From positions 8,854,001 to 8,918,000 of the forward strand of contig OY727099.1 in assembly GCA_963402885.1 (NCBI GenBank): DNA of 64,000 bases, given 5' to 3'. This document shows positions 51,201-63,328 of the stretch, in pieces; the first letter of the stretch is position 1; the number at the start of each line of letters is the position of its first letter. Source of the stretch: Antedon bifida (Eukaryota > Echinodermata > Crinoidea > Comatulida > Antedonidae). A program made the position numbers and the translations under genes. Below the pieces are notes generated by a model, which saw only the letters and a list, made by a program, of their open reading frames with translations, did no database searches and was not told where the DNA came from.

Positions 51201-52536
51201 TTTATAGGGGATGAATGGATATCAGCAAAACCACCTTAAATAGGTGATCTCTCAATTAATTTTAATTTTCCTTATTAAAGTTAACATAGATATCTTTAGA
51301 ATGAAGATATTAGTGTTGCACACTCATTAATTTATTCATTTATTCGTTAAAATTTACCAGGTCACCTGAGCCTATTATATACTTTATTCTCTCAAGCATG
51401 GCCTTACCATGAATCAAATAAACTGCACAGGTATATATATATATAAATAAAACAGTCTACTAACCCAAGGACAGCTGTCATATATATTTATTTTATTTCA
51501 TTTGTACTTTTTGTCTGGTCACAAACTCAACCTCATGACATTATAGGCCTGTTTCTACTGGATAGCAATCTGACCCCAATTAAAATATAATTTTTTTAAT
51601 TTAAAGATTTATTGTCTCGCAAAAACATGAAAAATGAAGATTACTAAAATAAGATTTTGAATATGCCATTTTGCAGTTTAAATAAATTCACTTATATTCA
51701 CACAACAGGAAAAAGTTATCAAATATCATCCACTTTCATAAACCATAGTTTCAATGTATTATAGTAACCTTTGACATCATTTTTATTGGGTCTAAAGTAT
51801 GCAAAAACAAAATTATAAATGTACAAGCTGCCAAAGAATGTTGTACACGTCGGTAGTTAAACATTTTTATTGACATAAGTGAACTTTTTTGGGATAAAAA
51901 TATTTTGTTTTTGCATTTGAGATGGGGATGTTGGTAAACATTTTATACCTAAACAAAAATATCAGTACAAATTCAAACATAATTTAAAAGCTAATACAGA
52001 TTTAAATGTTCTCAATATGTCTTCTAAATTTTATTTTGGAGTTAAATTGTTCTTATTTTAAAATTGATATTCTGAATTCTGTTAAAATGTCAAATTATTT
52101 TATGTATGTATAGTTATATAAACTATGAATCCTACATATATACAACTAAAATATAGTATATTGTAATTTTGCATATAATTTATATACTTTCAATGTCAAA
52201 AACCATTACTCATCAATTGCACAAATACTATAAAATAAGTTTAACTATATAAATAGAATATTCAATTTATGAACTTTAGCTTAAAAACTGCACATAACTA
52301 TACAACTGGAATACAGGTTAATATTACTAATTTGCATAAAATTTGCATAATGCTCTTATCAGTCAATGTCAACATTAATTTTGTGGTGATAGTTTTGATG
52401 GTTCCAGACAATTAAGCTCGTCCATGTGTGAGCATAGAGTTAGCCTTGATACTGCGGTGTTTCATTGCTTCTTCATCTCATCAACGGTAATCAAGAACGA
52501 GCCTTTGAAAACACTGTGACCACTCAGGCACGGAAA

Positions 52537-52920
52537 ATGCATTCCGCCTCTCGACATCAAACGACTGAACGAGATCGGGAGCGCACTTACTCAAACTACA
52601 TTAATAAGAATTTAACGAGTATGTCATTTTTAAAACGCTCCCTAGTGATCGAAAATAGTCAAAAGACCAGTGGTATCCCTTGCAATAGACCGATGCTGAT
52701 CGTAAGTCTAATTGCCGTCACAATTCATCCTATATTTACTTCAATTTATGGTTTTCTAAATGACGCAGAACATGAAGCGAAAACAACCCACTTTTTTTTT
52801 CAAACTCACTTTCCTGTAGATAGACTTCAGTTCACGGCCAATGCCAACATCTTACATGACATTTCAAAAAAGTATATAATAATATCGCTATATTTATCAG
52901 GAAATGCCGAAAATAAATAA
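52537..52920 (+). CDS. Hypothetical single-frame ORF, 127 codons from first ATG
   Basis: The longest open frame in the window, extending upstream without ATG to 52465. From the first ATG it begins MHSASRHQTTERDRERTYSN, continues through a polar stretch with SFLKRSLVIENS, a hydrophobic segment (MLIVSLIAVTIHPIFTSIYG) that could span a membrane, and a polar C-terminus ending SGNAENK. The first half lies in DNA that is less AT-rich and contains CpG, which lowers stop-codon density by itself. No domain is recognised. Alternatives are a non-coding promoter or 5' exon of the minus-strand receptor gene. I rate coding as possible but unproven. Confidence 0.2.
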   Translation: MHSASRHQTTERDRERTYSNYINKNLTSMSFLKRSLVIENSQKTSGIPCNRPMLIVSLIAVTIHPIFTSIYGFLNDAEHEAKTTHFFFQTHFPVDRLQFTANANILHDISKKYIIISLYLSGNAENK

Positions 52921-54018
52921 TACATTTTTGTTGACACATTATAATCTAATTAATCGTTAGTATATTATATTTATTATAAACATTTTAAAGCCAAAATACA
53001 GTTTCATTTATATTTATTAAGTTGAAAATCTAGTGGTCCTATTCTTTAAGGACTGGTTCCTATAGGAACCACAGTTCATTTTGAATTAAAACAATGCAAA
53101 CAGGTCATTATAATTCAAATAAGGTTTATTTTGGACTAGGATTGACAGAATTTGTAGTTTTTTGTGTAGAAAACTCATTCTAAACAAATTATTTCAATAG
53201 TAGGAAGTTATAATAAGTTGTAAAACAGGTTTGGCCTTGGGTACAAAGATATATAATAATAATATATATATTGTTGGTACTACATACCGAGTTACAAATG
53301 TATAGATGATTTATATGTTAAAGGCTCGTACATCATGAAAACTGCTGACCTGTTAAAGAACATTTGTTGGCATGGGGAGCAATAAAATGTTATGACCCAA
53401 AAACATCAACCTTCATGAACATTATATATATAGCTTTTCTAAATCCTAAAACTCTTATTAAAAAACTACTGTATAACAGTAGCCATCATGCTTTGAATTA
53501 AAAAACAGTAATGATTTTACAAAACATATTTATTATTTATTAAACAATTATATAAATATTATGAAAATGAAGACCACATTAGACCTGCTAAGATTATGCA
53601 GATGATAATATATTATATAATGCACTGTGTACATTTTAATAACATTACACATTACACCAGACTGTGTTATCCCCTATCTGACTTAACCACAAGAACATAG
53701 CACTTAATCTGTCTATAAGAAATATAGCTTAACGTAAATGCATGATAGCACCAATACACATTCGCAGAGATCGGAATTTAACAAACGACAATGTATGCAA
53801 GACTACTGATCTTTGACAACAGAAACCATGAAGATAGAAACTGATAAACATTTGTGGTTAGTTGTCCATGTGCAAAACACCAGCTTGTGGCCCTCTACTG
53901 CATGTACAAATGATTTATACACACATACGTTGTAGAATATGTGTGAATTCAATCAAATAAACATGTAGAATGTGTAAAATGCAATATAACAGGATAAATT
54001 ATAAAAATTATATTTACA

Positions 54019-54380
54019 TGGGGCATGTGGCGCAGTGGGTTGGACGATGAATTACTGATCATGAGATCGTGGTTCGAATCCAACTCATGCCACATTGCTT
54101 GTATCCTTAGGCAAGGTACTTTACTTACGTTTGCCTCTCTCCACCCAGGTGTATAAAATGGGTACCGCTATAGATCAAGGCACAATTTTGCGCTAATTAC
54201 TAGCTGTATTATTATGGAAGTATGTTTCAAATTTTTGATAAAAAAAATGACCGGCGTAATAATATGTAGCACATTGAGAGCTTGCTTATATGCGCTATAT
54301 AAAAATGAACTATTTGTTAAGCACCTTTGAGATTCATGAAAAGGGCGCTATATAAACGTGGTATATTATATTATTATAAC
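54019..54380 (+). mobile_element. tRNA-derived SINE with L2-like 3' tail
   Basis: The head resembles a tRNA (GGGGCATGTGGCGCAGTGGG with an A box, then GTGGTTCGAATCCAACTCAT with a B box). It is followed by the body ATCCTTAGGCAAGGTACTTT and CTCTCCACCCAGGTGTATAA. The 3' end holds two GCGCTATATAAA motifs (about 54291 and 54347) and a TATTATATTATTAT tail, the form used by L2/CR1-type LINE machinery. It is probably transcribed by RNA polymerase III from the internal boxes and mobilised by a partner LINE. Confidence 0.88.
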
Positions 54381-54404
54381 AAAGCTTATGGTACAGATAC
54401 CGAA

Positions 54405-54660
54405 GTAAGTTGCAATTTGTCAGGGTACTGTACTGTAGCATCCATGGTACACATACCCACGTACCAAAGTTGCAATTTGTCAGGGCTCTCAGCAGCCCTT
54501 GTACTGTACACATACCCAAGTTGTCAGGGTACTGTACTGTACCATCCTTGGTACACATACCCACATACCAAAGTTGCAATTTGTCAGGGCCCTCAGCAGC
54601 CCTTGCACTGTAGTACACATACCCAAGATGTCAGGGTACTTTACTGTGGTACAATGCCCT
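54405..54660. repeat. About 105-base repeat, 2.3 units, with inner palindromes
   Basis: GGGTACTGTACTGTA starts at about 54423, 54527 and 54634 (the last diverged). Units carry CCAAAGTTGCAATTTGTCAG and TCAGCAGCCCTTG. It begins right after the SINE tail. Open frames on both strands here come from the repetition. Confidence 0.9.
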
Positions 54661-56739
54661 ATGAGTAAAATAACATTCACCAAATGAAATAAAACCACAT
54701 TGTACATTAATGGTATGGAAGTATAAACCAATCAAAAATACTAAGAAAAGAAACGGCCAAGTAAAAATTAATGGTAAGTTTTTAATTACATCACAGCACA
54801 TAATCATAAATGGTATATCGAACTTGATTAATGAAAAAGACCAGAAATAAAAAGTGATATTTTTACTAGGCTAAAACTTGGAACAGTATCAGCAGACAAG
54901 TGCACAGATATAACAAATCACCATTTCCTTCCGCAAGGATAGACGACGTGTAAATAAAAACATAGGAATATAGAGTGATGTATATATTAAGCTATGATAT
55001 CTGAAAACAGATGAAGAGATAGAACGTGAGTGCAGCTTGCCACTGACCCACTAAGAGGTTTGCCTCGAGGCATGCTTACTGCCATTTGCCCCACATGGTA
55101 GCCAGTACAGGAAGTAGCAACTTAGCGAAGGTTCAACTGTCGTCCAGAATACCCATAATGCATTGATCCCGCCTACGCTGGGTCAAACGCATCCACCTTG
55201 ATGATAAAACTAAGTTTTAATATCTATCACTACAATTTTTCTTCGTGATTTTGATGATCTATATAATATGGTAGAGGGCTGAAAAGAAGAGGGGGTTGGA
55301 AAGGATGGTGCTCTGCCTAGATCAACTGTCGGAGCCCAAAGTGTACGAAGACTGCAGTCTGAGATTCTGAGCTAATATCGGCTTCTGAGCCCAAATATAT
55401 TACTTTTTAGAAATAGACTAATAGTAATACATATATATGTTGAAGAAATTGTATGAACTTTAAACAATCAGAGAGAATTGTCAGGGGAGGTCTCACAGAT
55501 TGTAAGGTCAACAAACAAGTCATCCCTTGTAAGATGTCATTGCCATGGTGATGTCAGAATGTCTCCAAAGTTTGTAATGATGATGAACGATTTGATTGAT
55601 CAAAAGTGGCTCATTGTGGGTACCATTAAAACATTATGGAGGCCAGTGATCTATATATTCTGTTTTTAAGCAAGTGGTAAAAAATAAAAGCCAAAATGAT
55701 AGGTAGTAGTAGAGAAAAGGAAAGTTACTAAAAATAGAAACTTTTGAACTTTTTTTTTTTCCTGTAAACTAGTTATATTTTTTACTGAATGATTTCCTAT
55801 GAAAATAAACAATATTGGTTAATAATATCAATAGTAATATATTACAAGTGAATTGCGATACCATGCGGGGGCATTGTCCACGGTAGTTTATCGCCTGCAG
55901 GGAGGTCACATTTACATACATCACTGCATTTAACGCAGATGGACTTGGTCTGAAAATGATATGAGAATTTCACAACCCTCTTTGTTACCAAGAGGGCTTA
56001 ATTAATTAACATGCTTTTTAATTAGTTAAGATATCTGACCTCGAGTGCACTCACTGGAGTAACGGTACAATTATAAATAAAACATTATAACCGTGTATAA
56101 TTCTTTTGTATCGCTTTCTGTATTAAAGCATTTATACCCGTTACATTATTTAGTATTTGGTTGACCTTCGTATGACCTGTATTTACTGAATAGAGTCCAA
56201 ATTAGTTATCAATTATTTAAATGTTATGGTAAAATATGAGCATTCAAAGTTTAATTTTACCGAATTTATCTTTAAATCACATAACTTATTTCTCAGTAAT
56301 TCTGGTCTGACAAATTACAATACATACTATTATGATGGGTAATGGCATATTACATATAAATTATCGACCTCATTTTGTCTTTAAACTGCATTGTGGTTAA
56401 TTATGCAAATATGAACACCTAACAAATTTGGTACTTGGAATCGTTGTAAGTAGAAACGGGGCCTAAGACATAATATCCTGAACAGTTTTAACCACAGTGA
56501 TCTAAAGTTGACCTATAAAGGAAGTCATTATCATAACTAATATGAATATTTCGTAAAGGTTAAAAGGTCATTCATAAATAGACTACCACTAAACATAAAA
56601 ATATTTTCTACAAATTATATTAAAATGTTAAACCGAAAATACATATATCTAGGATTTAATACTTTCATTTATATTCTATGGCTTAAGTTAAGTCAAATAG
56701 TGGTTGCTATAATATGAGGAGGGGGCCTGATGAAATGAA

Positions 56740-57140
56740 ATTTGGGAAAATTAGGGGTAGGATACTTGGATTGCATTAACAATGGGATTTAGCAAAATCT
56801 TGTGCCTAAATTCAGCCTAAATTACAGGGTGGGATATTGTACTTGAGAATGGAATTATACTCAAATATGATAAGTTAAACTTATGGCTGTGTCTGTGATT
56901 AATATGAGCAAAATCTGATGTCTAAAGTTAGCCTGAATTAGGGGCACTTGAGCATGGAATTATACTCATATACAGTATTATATTAGTTAAACTCATGGCT
57001 GTGTCCCTGATTAATACAAGCAAAATCTGATGTCTAAAGTTAGCCTGAATTAGGGGCACTTCAGCATGGAATTAGACTCATATACGGTATTATTAGTTCA
57101 TGAATAAAACTCATGGCTGTGTCCCTGATTAATAATAGTA
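56740..57140. repeat. About 105-112-base tandem repeat, about 3.5 units
   Basis: CATGGAATTATACTCATATA and CTCATGGCTGTGTCCCTGAT recur with spacings of about 105 and 112 (anchors 56841, 56946 and 57058). An older, diverged unit precedes them. Confidence 0.9.
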
Positions 57141-57521
57141 ATTATTATACAGTGTATCTATATACATTCTAAATTTAATAATAGGTTGAGATATAATTAA
57201 TCATATCCGTTTTATAGTCTCTAGCTATAACTATTATCTTCATTCTGCTCTATTTATTTTAGTGATGGTTCTAGCGTTACCCATTATTGTTCTCGCTAAT
57301 AATGGTGTATTGAGACGGCAGAGTATCAAGTTAAGGTATTGTATTACAACTAATGAGGAGATATTTAAAAGTAAAATTGAAAACGAGTGTAAAAACAAGC
57401 TTAGTATAAATTAAATACAAGTTGCAACAATATAAGCTGCAGTAAAACTAATATTACATAATACAAGTTGGTTGGTTGACTAGTGAAGATTAAAAAATGC
57501 ATGCATCTAAAAATATTCCAA

Positions 57522-57748
57522 ACAAATAAGTTCAAATTAGGTTACAATATAAATATAAATGATGATGGTGGTTTGTGGGAGGCTCCCACCTGAGGGCATG
57601 GTTCATGGACTATACCATTTGTGGAAAGGGGTGTCCAATGAAAATGTCTACTTATCTCGCTCTTCAAGTAGAAAGGGCTATTGTCGGTTTATCCAGATAA
57701 GCTAGGCACGAAATTGACAAAATAAGTTCAAATTAGACTACGATATAA
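57522..57748. mobile_element. Insertion-like block flanked by similar direct repeats
   Basis: ACAAATAAGTTCAAATTAGG-TTACAATATAA (57522-57552) and ACAAAATAAGTTCAAATTAG-ACTACGATATAA (57717-57748) flank about 165 bases that include TGGGAGGCTCCCACCTGAGG and copy 4 of the 45-base repeat at the right end. The flanks could be long, diverged target-site duplications or an old tandem duplication. Confidence 0.4.
57674..57718 (+). repeat. Dispersed 45-base repeat, copy 4
   Basis: GGGCTATTGTCGGTTTATCC-AGATAAGCTAGGCACGAAATTGAC. It forms the right end of an insertion-like block (57541-57716) flanked by similar direct repeats. Confidence 0.8.
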
Positions 57749-59488
57749 TCAGGAGTAAAATTAAATTAAAAGCTTGGTACACAACAAATCATTCTTTCAT
57801 TCATTCATTTACCAAAACATATCTGCCATTTACAGCACATTGTTTACTATATGATCAAAACATTCATTTTTTTTTACAATTCAAATGTTGCATCTCTCAA
57901 GGTTTATAAACAACATTCTTTTAATGGAAAGTAAAAATATAAAAGGGTACAAAAAGATTTTAAGATCACTTTGTAAGGCCGTTTTTTAATATCAAAACTT
58001 TAAATGACAACTCAAGTTTACACAAAAAGAGCAGTTTGAATAATGTATCTATACATTGAGGATGTTTGGATTGGTTCACTCTACCATGAGTATTAAGTAA
58101 TCCGAATCTCAATGACCTCTACAACCTCTTATATCCTGTGGACATCAGGCCAGTTACCGAGCAAATGAGCGACCACCACCAACACATCTGTCAAACACAG
58201 CGCCTTATTAAACTTCCTTCGGCTACTCCACTGAAGATCACTAGCGTAGCGCACACCAACATTTGCATTTCCCTTACACATTTCCTTTCGTCTACAAATC
58301 AAATAATTTTAAATCCCCCTATAGTGTTGGATACATTGAGTAATACCAGGGTTATTTACAAATAGAGATCTGGGGATAAAATGTGTAATAATTCGCTGCT
58401 CAACAAGTAGCCACGGACCACTTCAATCAAAATTCAGTTATGCCGATGCATTTCTCACCAAATGAACCCAGTATTTTGAGGCTCCCAATGGGCTGGCCTC
58501 ACGAGGAAAGAGATTTAATGCCAAGGCTGAAGATAAGCTCAGTTCTAGAGAAAGTAATCTCCCTTCACATGCCTGTACTGTCTTTTGGCCAAAAACTGAA
58601 CTGACTGGCTTTGATGACGGTCGATGTTGTTGAAGTATTGGTCACTATTATTACAATATCAACCCTTAATAGTATCTATTTGAGATTTGTTCCGTCAGAT
58701 ATTTTTTACCTATTGAATGAAAATATTTCAACAGATAAATATAAAAACTTTAATCTAGTTATTTGTCATAGATAAAAATGGCAACACCTAAAAAGTACTT
58801 CAATATAGCTAAAAAATAAATTTCATTTTATTTACTTATTTTTGTTCACCACAGGGAACTTACGGAAAGAAACAATTGGAAAATAATTGATTTTGCTATT
58901 TATATTTTTAAAATGTTCGGTTGTTGAATGTATGTGACTAATTTCTTACCCCTCCGTCATTAAACTGATCTTCCGATAAACTCCTAAGGGACCGTTTCAC
59001 ACTAGGCCTACAATTCCTGTTCATAGATTCAGAGTGTTTGACCAGGTCTGAACTGAAACTTGCCCTGGCTTTTAGTAATAATGATTTTAAAACTCTCACT
59101 ACTTAAATTAAAAATGTAATGCCAAGTATTTTTAAAACTTCGAATTAAGCAAAAGTTTTGGTAACATCACACAATTTTTAACTTGATTAATATCTGCAAT
59201 GCTAAACTATTTGTTGTAGTTACAAACAGCGAAGTGAGGACATGATCAGCTTCCACCCTCGTAAAATATTTTTGAAATAAAATAAATAAATAAAAAAGAT
59301 AAATTTTAGTAAAACACACTTGTGTAAAAATGTATGTTTTTAGGTTCTTTATTGAATACTTTTTTGCAAAGATAATAATTATTTTTTCTCAGTGAGACAA
59401 AAAAATGTTATTTGTACTGAAATTCTAAAAAGAAAATTTGTAATACCAAAAATAAATTCTGAACCTGCTCTATCTCATCAATATAAAT

Positions 59489-59523
59489 GTTGGTTTATCC
59501 AGGTAAGCTAGGTACAAAATAGA
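59489..59523 (+). repeat. Dispersed 45-base repeat, copy 5 (5' end missing)
   Basis: TGTTGGTTTATCCAGGTAAG-CTAGGTACAAAATAGAC. Confidence 0.75.
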
Positions 59524-59859
59524 CTAAATATTTCTATTAACTAATAGTAAAAACTCTAATGAGATTTTCTGTGATAGGTTGTTATGGGAATTAACATTGG
59601 TCATCCAAAATGCGAGTTGAATATAAAATTGTGGAATAGTACCATCAATCAACACCTTTGTGCTTGGACTTACCATTTTAATCTTACTAACCTTGCACAG
59701 ACGATCTCTAAATCCAATCTAATGTCGTCATAATCATTTTATCGATCAATACCCAAGTATTATTTCCCGTAAAATACACAACAAAAATAAAGAAGTTTAA
59801 TAATGAAAAAAGATAAAATAAATGATACTATCTTGTATCAGATATGAATCATTTTATAG

Positions 59860-59972
59860 GATTGCAACTTTTAATAAAGAAAAAAGAAGCTTTGTTTATA
59901 ACTTGGTTGAATCTGTTGACCTACGTCAACACATCCAGAAGGGCTTAAAGGGTGTTGAAGTTGTTTATGCAG
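59860..59972 (+). CDS. Candidate orphan exon, product unknown
   Basis: An open 37-codon segment on the plus strand between a TTTTATAG acceptor and a CAG|GTAGGA donor, reading IATFNKEKRSFVYNLVESVD then LRQHIQKGLKGVEVVYA. Residue composition (V, E, R, Q, H with few N/K/I runs) is more protein-like than most open frames in this AT-rich window, and both splice sites are good. It would start with one base of a split codon and end with one base of the next. I do not recognise the family, and no partner exon was found nearby; a tandem repeat begins about 60 bases downstream. An unspliced frame with an ATG at 59822 runs through it to a stop at about 60025. Chance is a real alternative. Confidence 0.25.
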
Positions 59973-60035
59973 GTAGGATATTAGGCTTATCATTGGGTAG
60001 ATGTTCTGTACACTACAATGTGTAGACTATTAAGT

Positions 60036-60370
60036 GATCCTTGCTACTTGATTGGTTAATATCATATCATGTGCCATACAATATTAGTTCTATTGCAATA
60101 TACAGTAGAAACTTATACAACACATCTGAGTGTATCCTTGCTACTTGATTGGTTAATATCATATCATGTGCCATTCAATATTAGTTCTATTGCAATATAC
60201 AGTAGAAACTTATACATCACATCTGAGTGTATCCTTGCCACTTGATTGGTTAATATCATATCATGTGCATTCAATATTAGTTCTATTTCACAGTAAAGGG
60301 CTATTTCACAGTAAAGGGCTATTTCACAGTAAAGGGCTATTACACAGTAAAGGGCTATTACACAGCAGTA
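60036..60370. repeat. Two nested arrays: 97-base units, then 18-base units
   Basis: ATCCTTGCTACTTGATTGGT begins units at 60037, 60134 and 60231 (the last incomplete). It is immediately followed by about five units of GGGCTATTTCACAGTAAA (60282-60366). The third long unit ends exactly where the 18-base array begins (TTCTATTTCACAG), so the short array probably grew from it. The 77-codon ORF here is an artefact. Confidence 0.92.
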
Positions 60371-61375
60371 TTTCTTTTTTAAAAAAGTTCAGGCGTTAAA
60401 CCAACGTGTTAAATAGAATATTTAATCCTTTAACTCATGACAATATCATTTCTATTTAACTCATAAATTGCACATGTTTAATTCAACAGACACTGACGTC
60501 AATAAATTGAGCATACTGGTAAGATGAATGGTGCAATGAACAAGATATCAAAACTGAACATAAAGCAATAAATACACATCGCAGGTAACGTCTTAGTAAA
60601 GTACAAAAGGATTTGAACAAGGGTGACTGGCACGTCATAATTAAAGCACCAGGCTACAGCGCCATTAATCTACAGATTTAATATAATTTATCTCGCTCTA
60701 TTAATTCCCTCTTAACATATTTACATGGAATCGCAGACAATTCTTGTTAATCCGCCAAAATCGAATAAACATTCAATTTATGCCGGAATCTAATTTAAAC
60801 ATTAATTTTTATTAAACGTACATTTTTCAGGTGTGAACAAACGAATGATAGCTGTTACGATTTCTTGGATGATTGACGGTTACAGGTTAAAAGACGCATA
60901 ACGTCACCAACATCCCGCATGATACATTAAACTAATTTGTGATAATGTTTATGCTTATATTCTATATAAAGTTCAAGAACTCTTTACCTTTTAAGGTACA
61001 ATGCAATTGTTGCTATTCATCTCACAAATCCTTCCACATAGAATGAGGCTATATGCCGCTATAATATCCTTTTGTTGCATTCAATCTATACATTATTCAT
61101 AGAGACATGAAATAATCTTTTAAATACAAAATCGTATTTGCTTGATCCCTTTATCCCCTGGTATGTGAAATTAATTTTCAAATCTATGCAATGATAATTA
61201 TTATTATTATATCATTGAATATTAGTGTGGATAATCATTATCATGCATGATAATAAAAATGATGATGATTATAACATCATCGATGAGTAATATACAACAA
61301 TGATAATACAAAAATGATGACATGATATTGTTGGGATAAATGCAAGTCAATGGATGTCAATTTTTGATTGTTTTC

Positions 61376-62022
61376 TTGTAATGTACTGTTTTCAATAAGG
61401 ACCTTTTATTTTATTTTTATTTTATTTTTTATTTTTTTCATTTAATGTTAATTTCAAATACATTAATATTTGTACCCTTTATTTGTATTTAATGTTAATT
61501 TCAAATTAATTAATATTCAGTAAATCACCAGGAGGTTTAGAATTTGTTCTGTGCTTCCCAAATTTTAATGTTTTGTTTATATTTATAATTTATTTTCTAT
61601 AAGTGAGAAAATTCAAGATCTTTTGATGATGATTATGACAATGAAAAAAAAAATATTTTGTTTAAAATACTTTCTTTTTAAAAAAAACCTTGATAAAATC
61701 AACCTTTCTTGTACTGTTTTCAATAAGGCCATTTTATCTATATTTAATGTTAATTTCAAATTAATTTATTAATATGTTTACCCTTTATTTGTATTTAATG
61801 TTAATTTCAAATTAATTAATTAATATTCAGTAAATCACCGGGCGGTTTAGAATTTGTTCTGTGCTTCCCAAATTTAAATTTTTTGTTTATATTTATAATT
61901 AATTTTTTATAAGTGAGAAAAGCCCAATACAACATTTTGATGATAATTATGACAATAATGAAAAAATATTTTGTTTACAATACTTTCTTTTTAAAAAAAA
62001 CCTTGATAAAATCAACCTTTCT
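61376..62022. repeat. Tandem duplication of about 320 bases
   Basis: GTACTGTTTTCAATAAGG at 61383 and 61711 starts two copies ending AACCTTGATAAAATCAACCTTTCT. Each copy itself has TTTAATGTTAATTTCAAAT twice and carries the tail-like GGTTTAGAATTTGTTCTGTG shared with the repeat at 36178-36206. Confidence 0.9.
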
Positions 62023-62809
62023 ACGTTTTAAGAAATAAATACATATTACGTATTCTACTACTAACAGTAGTAAACAAGTTAATAACGCAACACAAAAGTA
62101 CTTAAAACAGCATTTTAAAAAAGTGACGAAAAAAAGGCTTTTAATGCTCAATGACCACTGTTTAGACTTAATTTCTTTTCATATTTTAATTTTCGGATGA
62201 TTGGGACATAAATGACTGAGAATTTCAGTGCAGGCTAGATCATGTTAAACGTGCCGCTAATGCTTTTAAGTCTGTGGAAGCTGTATATGGGTGTTAAAGG
62301 CTTTCTAACAACCATAAGGTCCCCCAAGAGAGAGGCCTAGCAAGGGTCATATAATTCTACTCAAATCAGTAGGGAAAGAAAAAACTCTCCAAACAGAAAT
62401 TTATCACGTTTACACATCTAAAGCCTCGAGCAAAATATTATTAGTGAAGCAACAGGAAAAAAACATTACATCATAGCAACTGACAAAATGAAATAAATAT
62501 TTAATATTTTTCTATTTTAATTCACCACAGTATTTGAGCCAATAGATTTTTGTATTCTTGTCAGTAAAGTTGATTTAAATAAATTTCAGGTGTTATTAAT
62601 AGTCAAAACTTAATTTAGTATATTTATATAATATATCCATATTATTTCATCAGTACTATTTTTCCTGTGTGGTTAAACCAGTTAATAGGCGTATTCGACT
62701 GGGCAGTTTTCGGCAGATAATCACCAGATATAGCTCAAATATAGCTAGATAACTACGAGGTGTTTGTGAGTGACCAGTCAAATACCCCTAATTTCACCTA
62801 GCTTCTAAT

Positions 62810-62940
62810 GCTCTGTCTACACTATCAAACTTTATGTGACCAAAAAATGTTATGTGCCTAAATATGAAAGTGATATGCCCAAATATGGAAGTGATATGAC
62901 ATCATGTCACATAAAGTTTGATAGTGTAGACAGAGCTTAA
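62810..62940. mobile_element. Palindromic MITE, family A
   Basis: GCTCTGTCTACACTATCAAA at the left, mirrored by TTTGATAGTGTAGACAGAGC at the right, then TTAA. The internal repeats read ATATGRAAGTGATATG, and the centre is shorter than in the copy at 13361. Confidence 0.88.
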
Positions 62941-63328
62941 ATCCTTTTATAAACTCCAAATATCTTGTCAATGACACACCTACTTTCTATGTAGGCTACT
63001 ACTAGAATAATTAAGAAGGATGTTCAGTCTGATTTTAATGTTTACATTCTGTGAACAATATATATTTCCAGGAAAGCAGAACACTTAACAAATTTCCTCT
63101 TTACAATAAATCATGCCATGACCTACCTACAAACTTGTAGCAAAAATTAATAAATTAGAAATAATATTTTTAGAATCTAATAGTCTACTTCAAGATCCAC
63201 GAAAAGGTTAACGCCAAAAAAAACGCACCAGTAGTACGCAACCTGGAGATAAAATTGGCTGACATACCAGTCACGATAAAACTGTACATATGTTTTAACT
63301 TTACATACTCTTTATCTTAGTCAATATA

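Noticed and set aside
54030..54095. Functional tRNA gene
   Set aside because: A/B boxes are present, but the acceptor and anticodon arms do not fold properly and a SINE body and tail follow directly.
55020..55200. Minus-strand open frame ending at a GTAAGC donor as the receptor's upstream exon
   Set aside because: Phase could fit, but there is no start codon, the peptide is an odd hydrophobic/Cys mix, and nothing else supports it.
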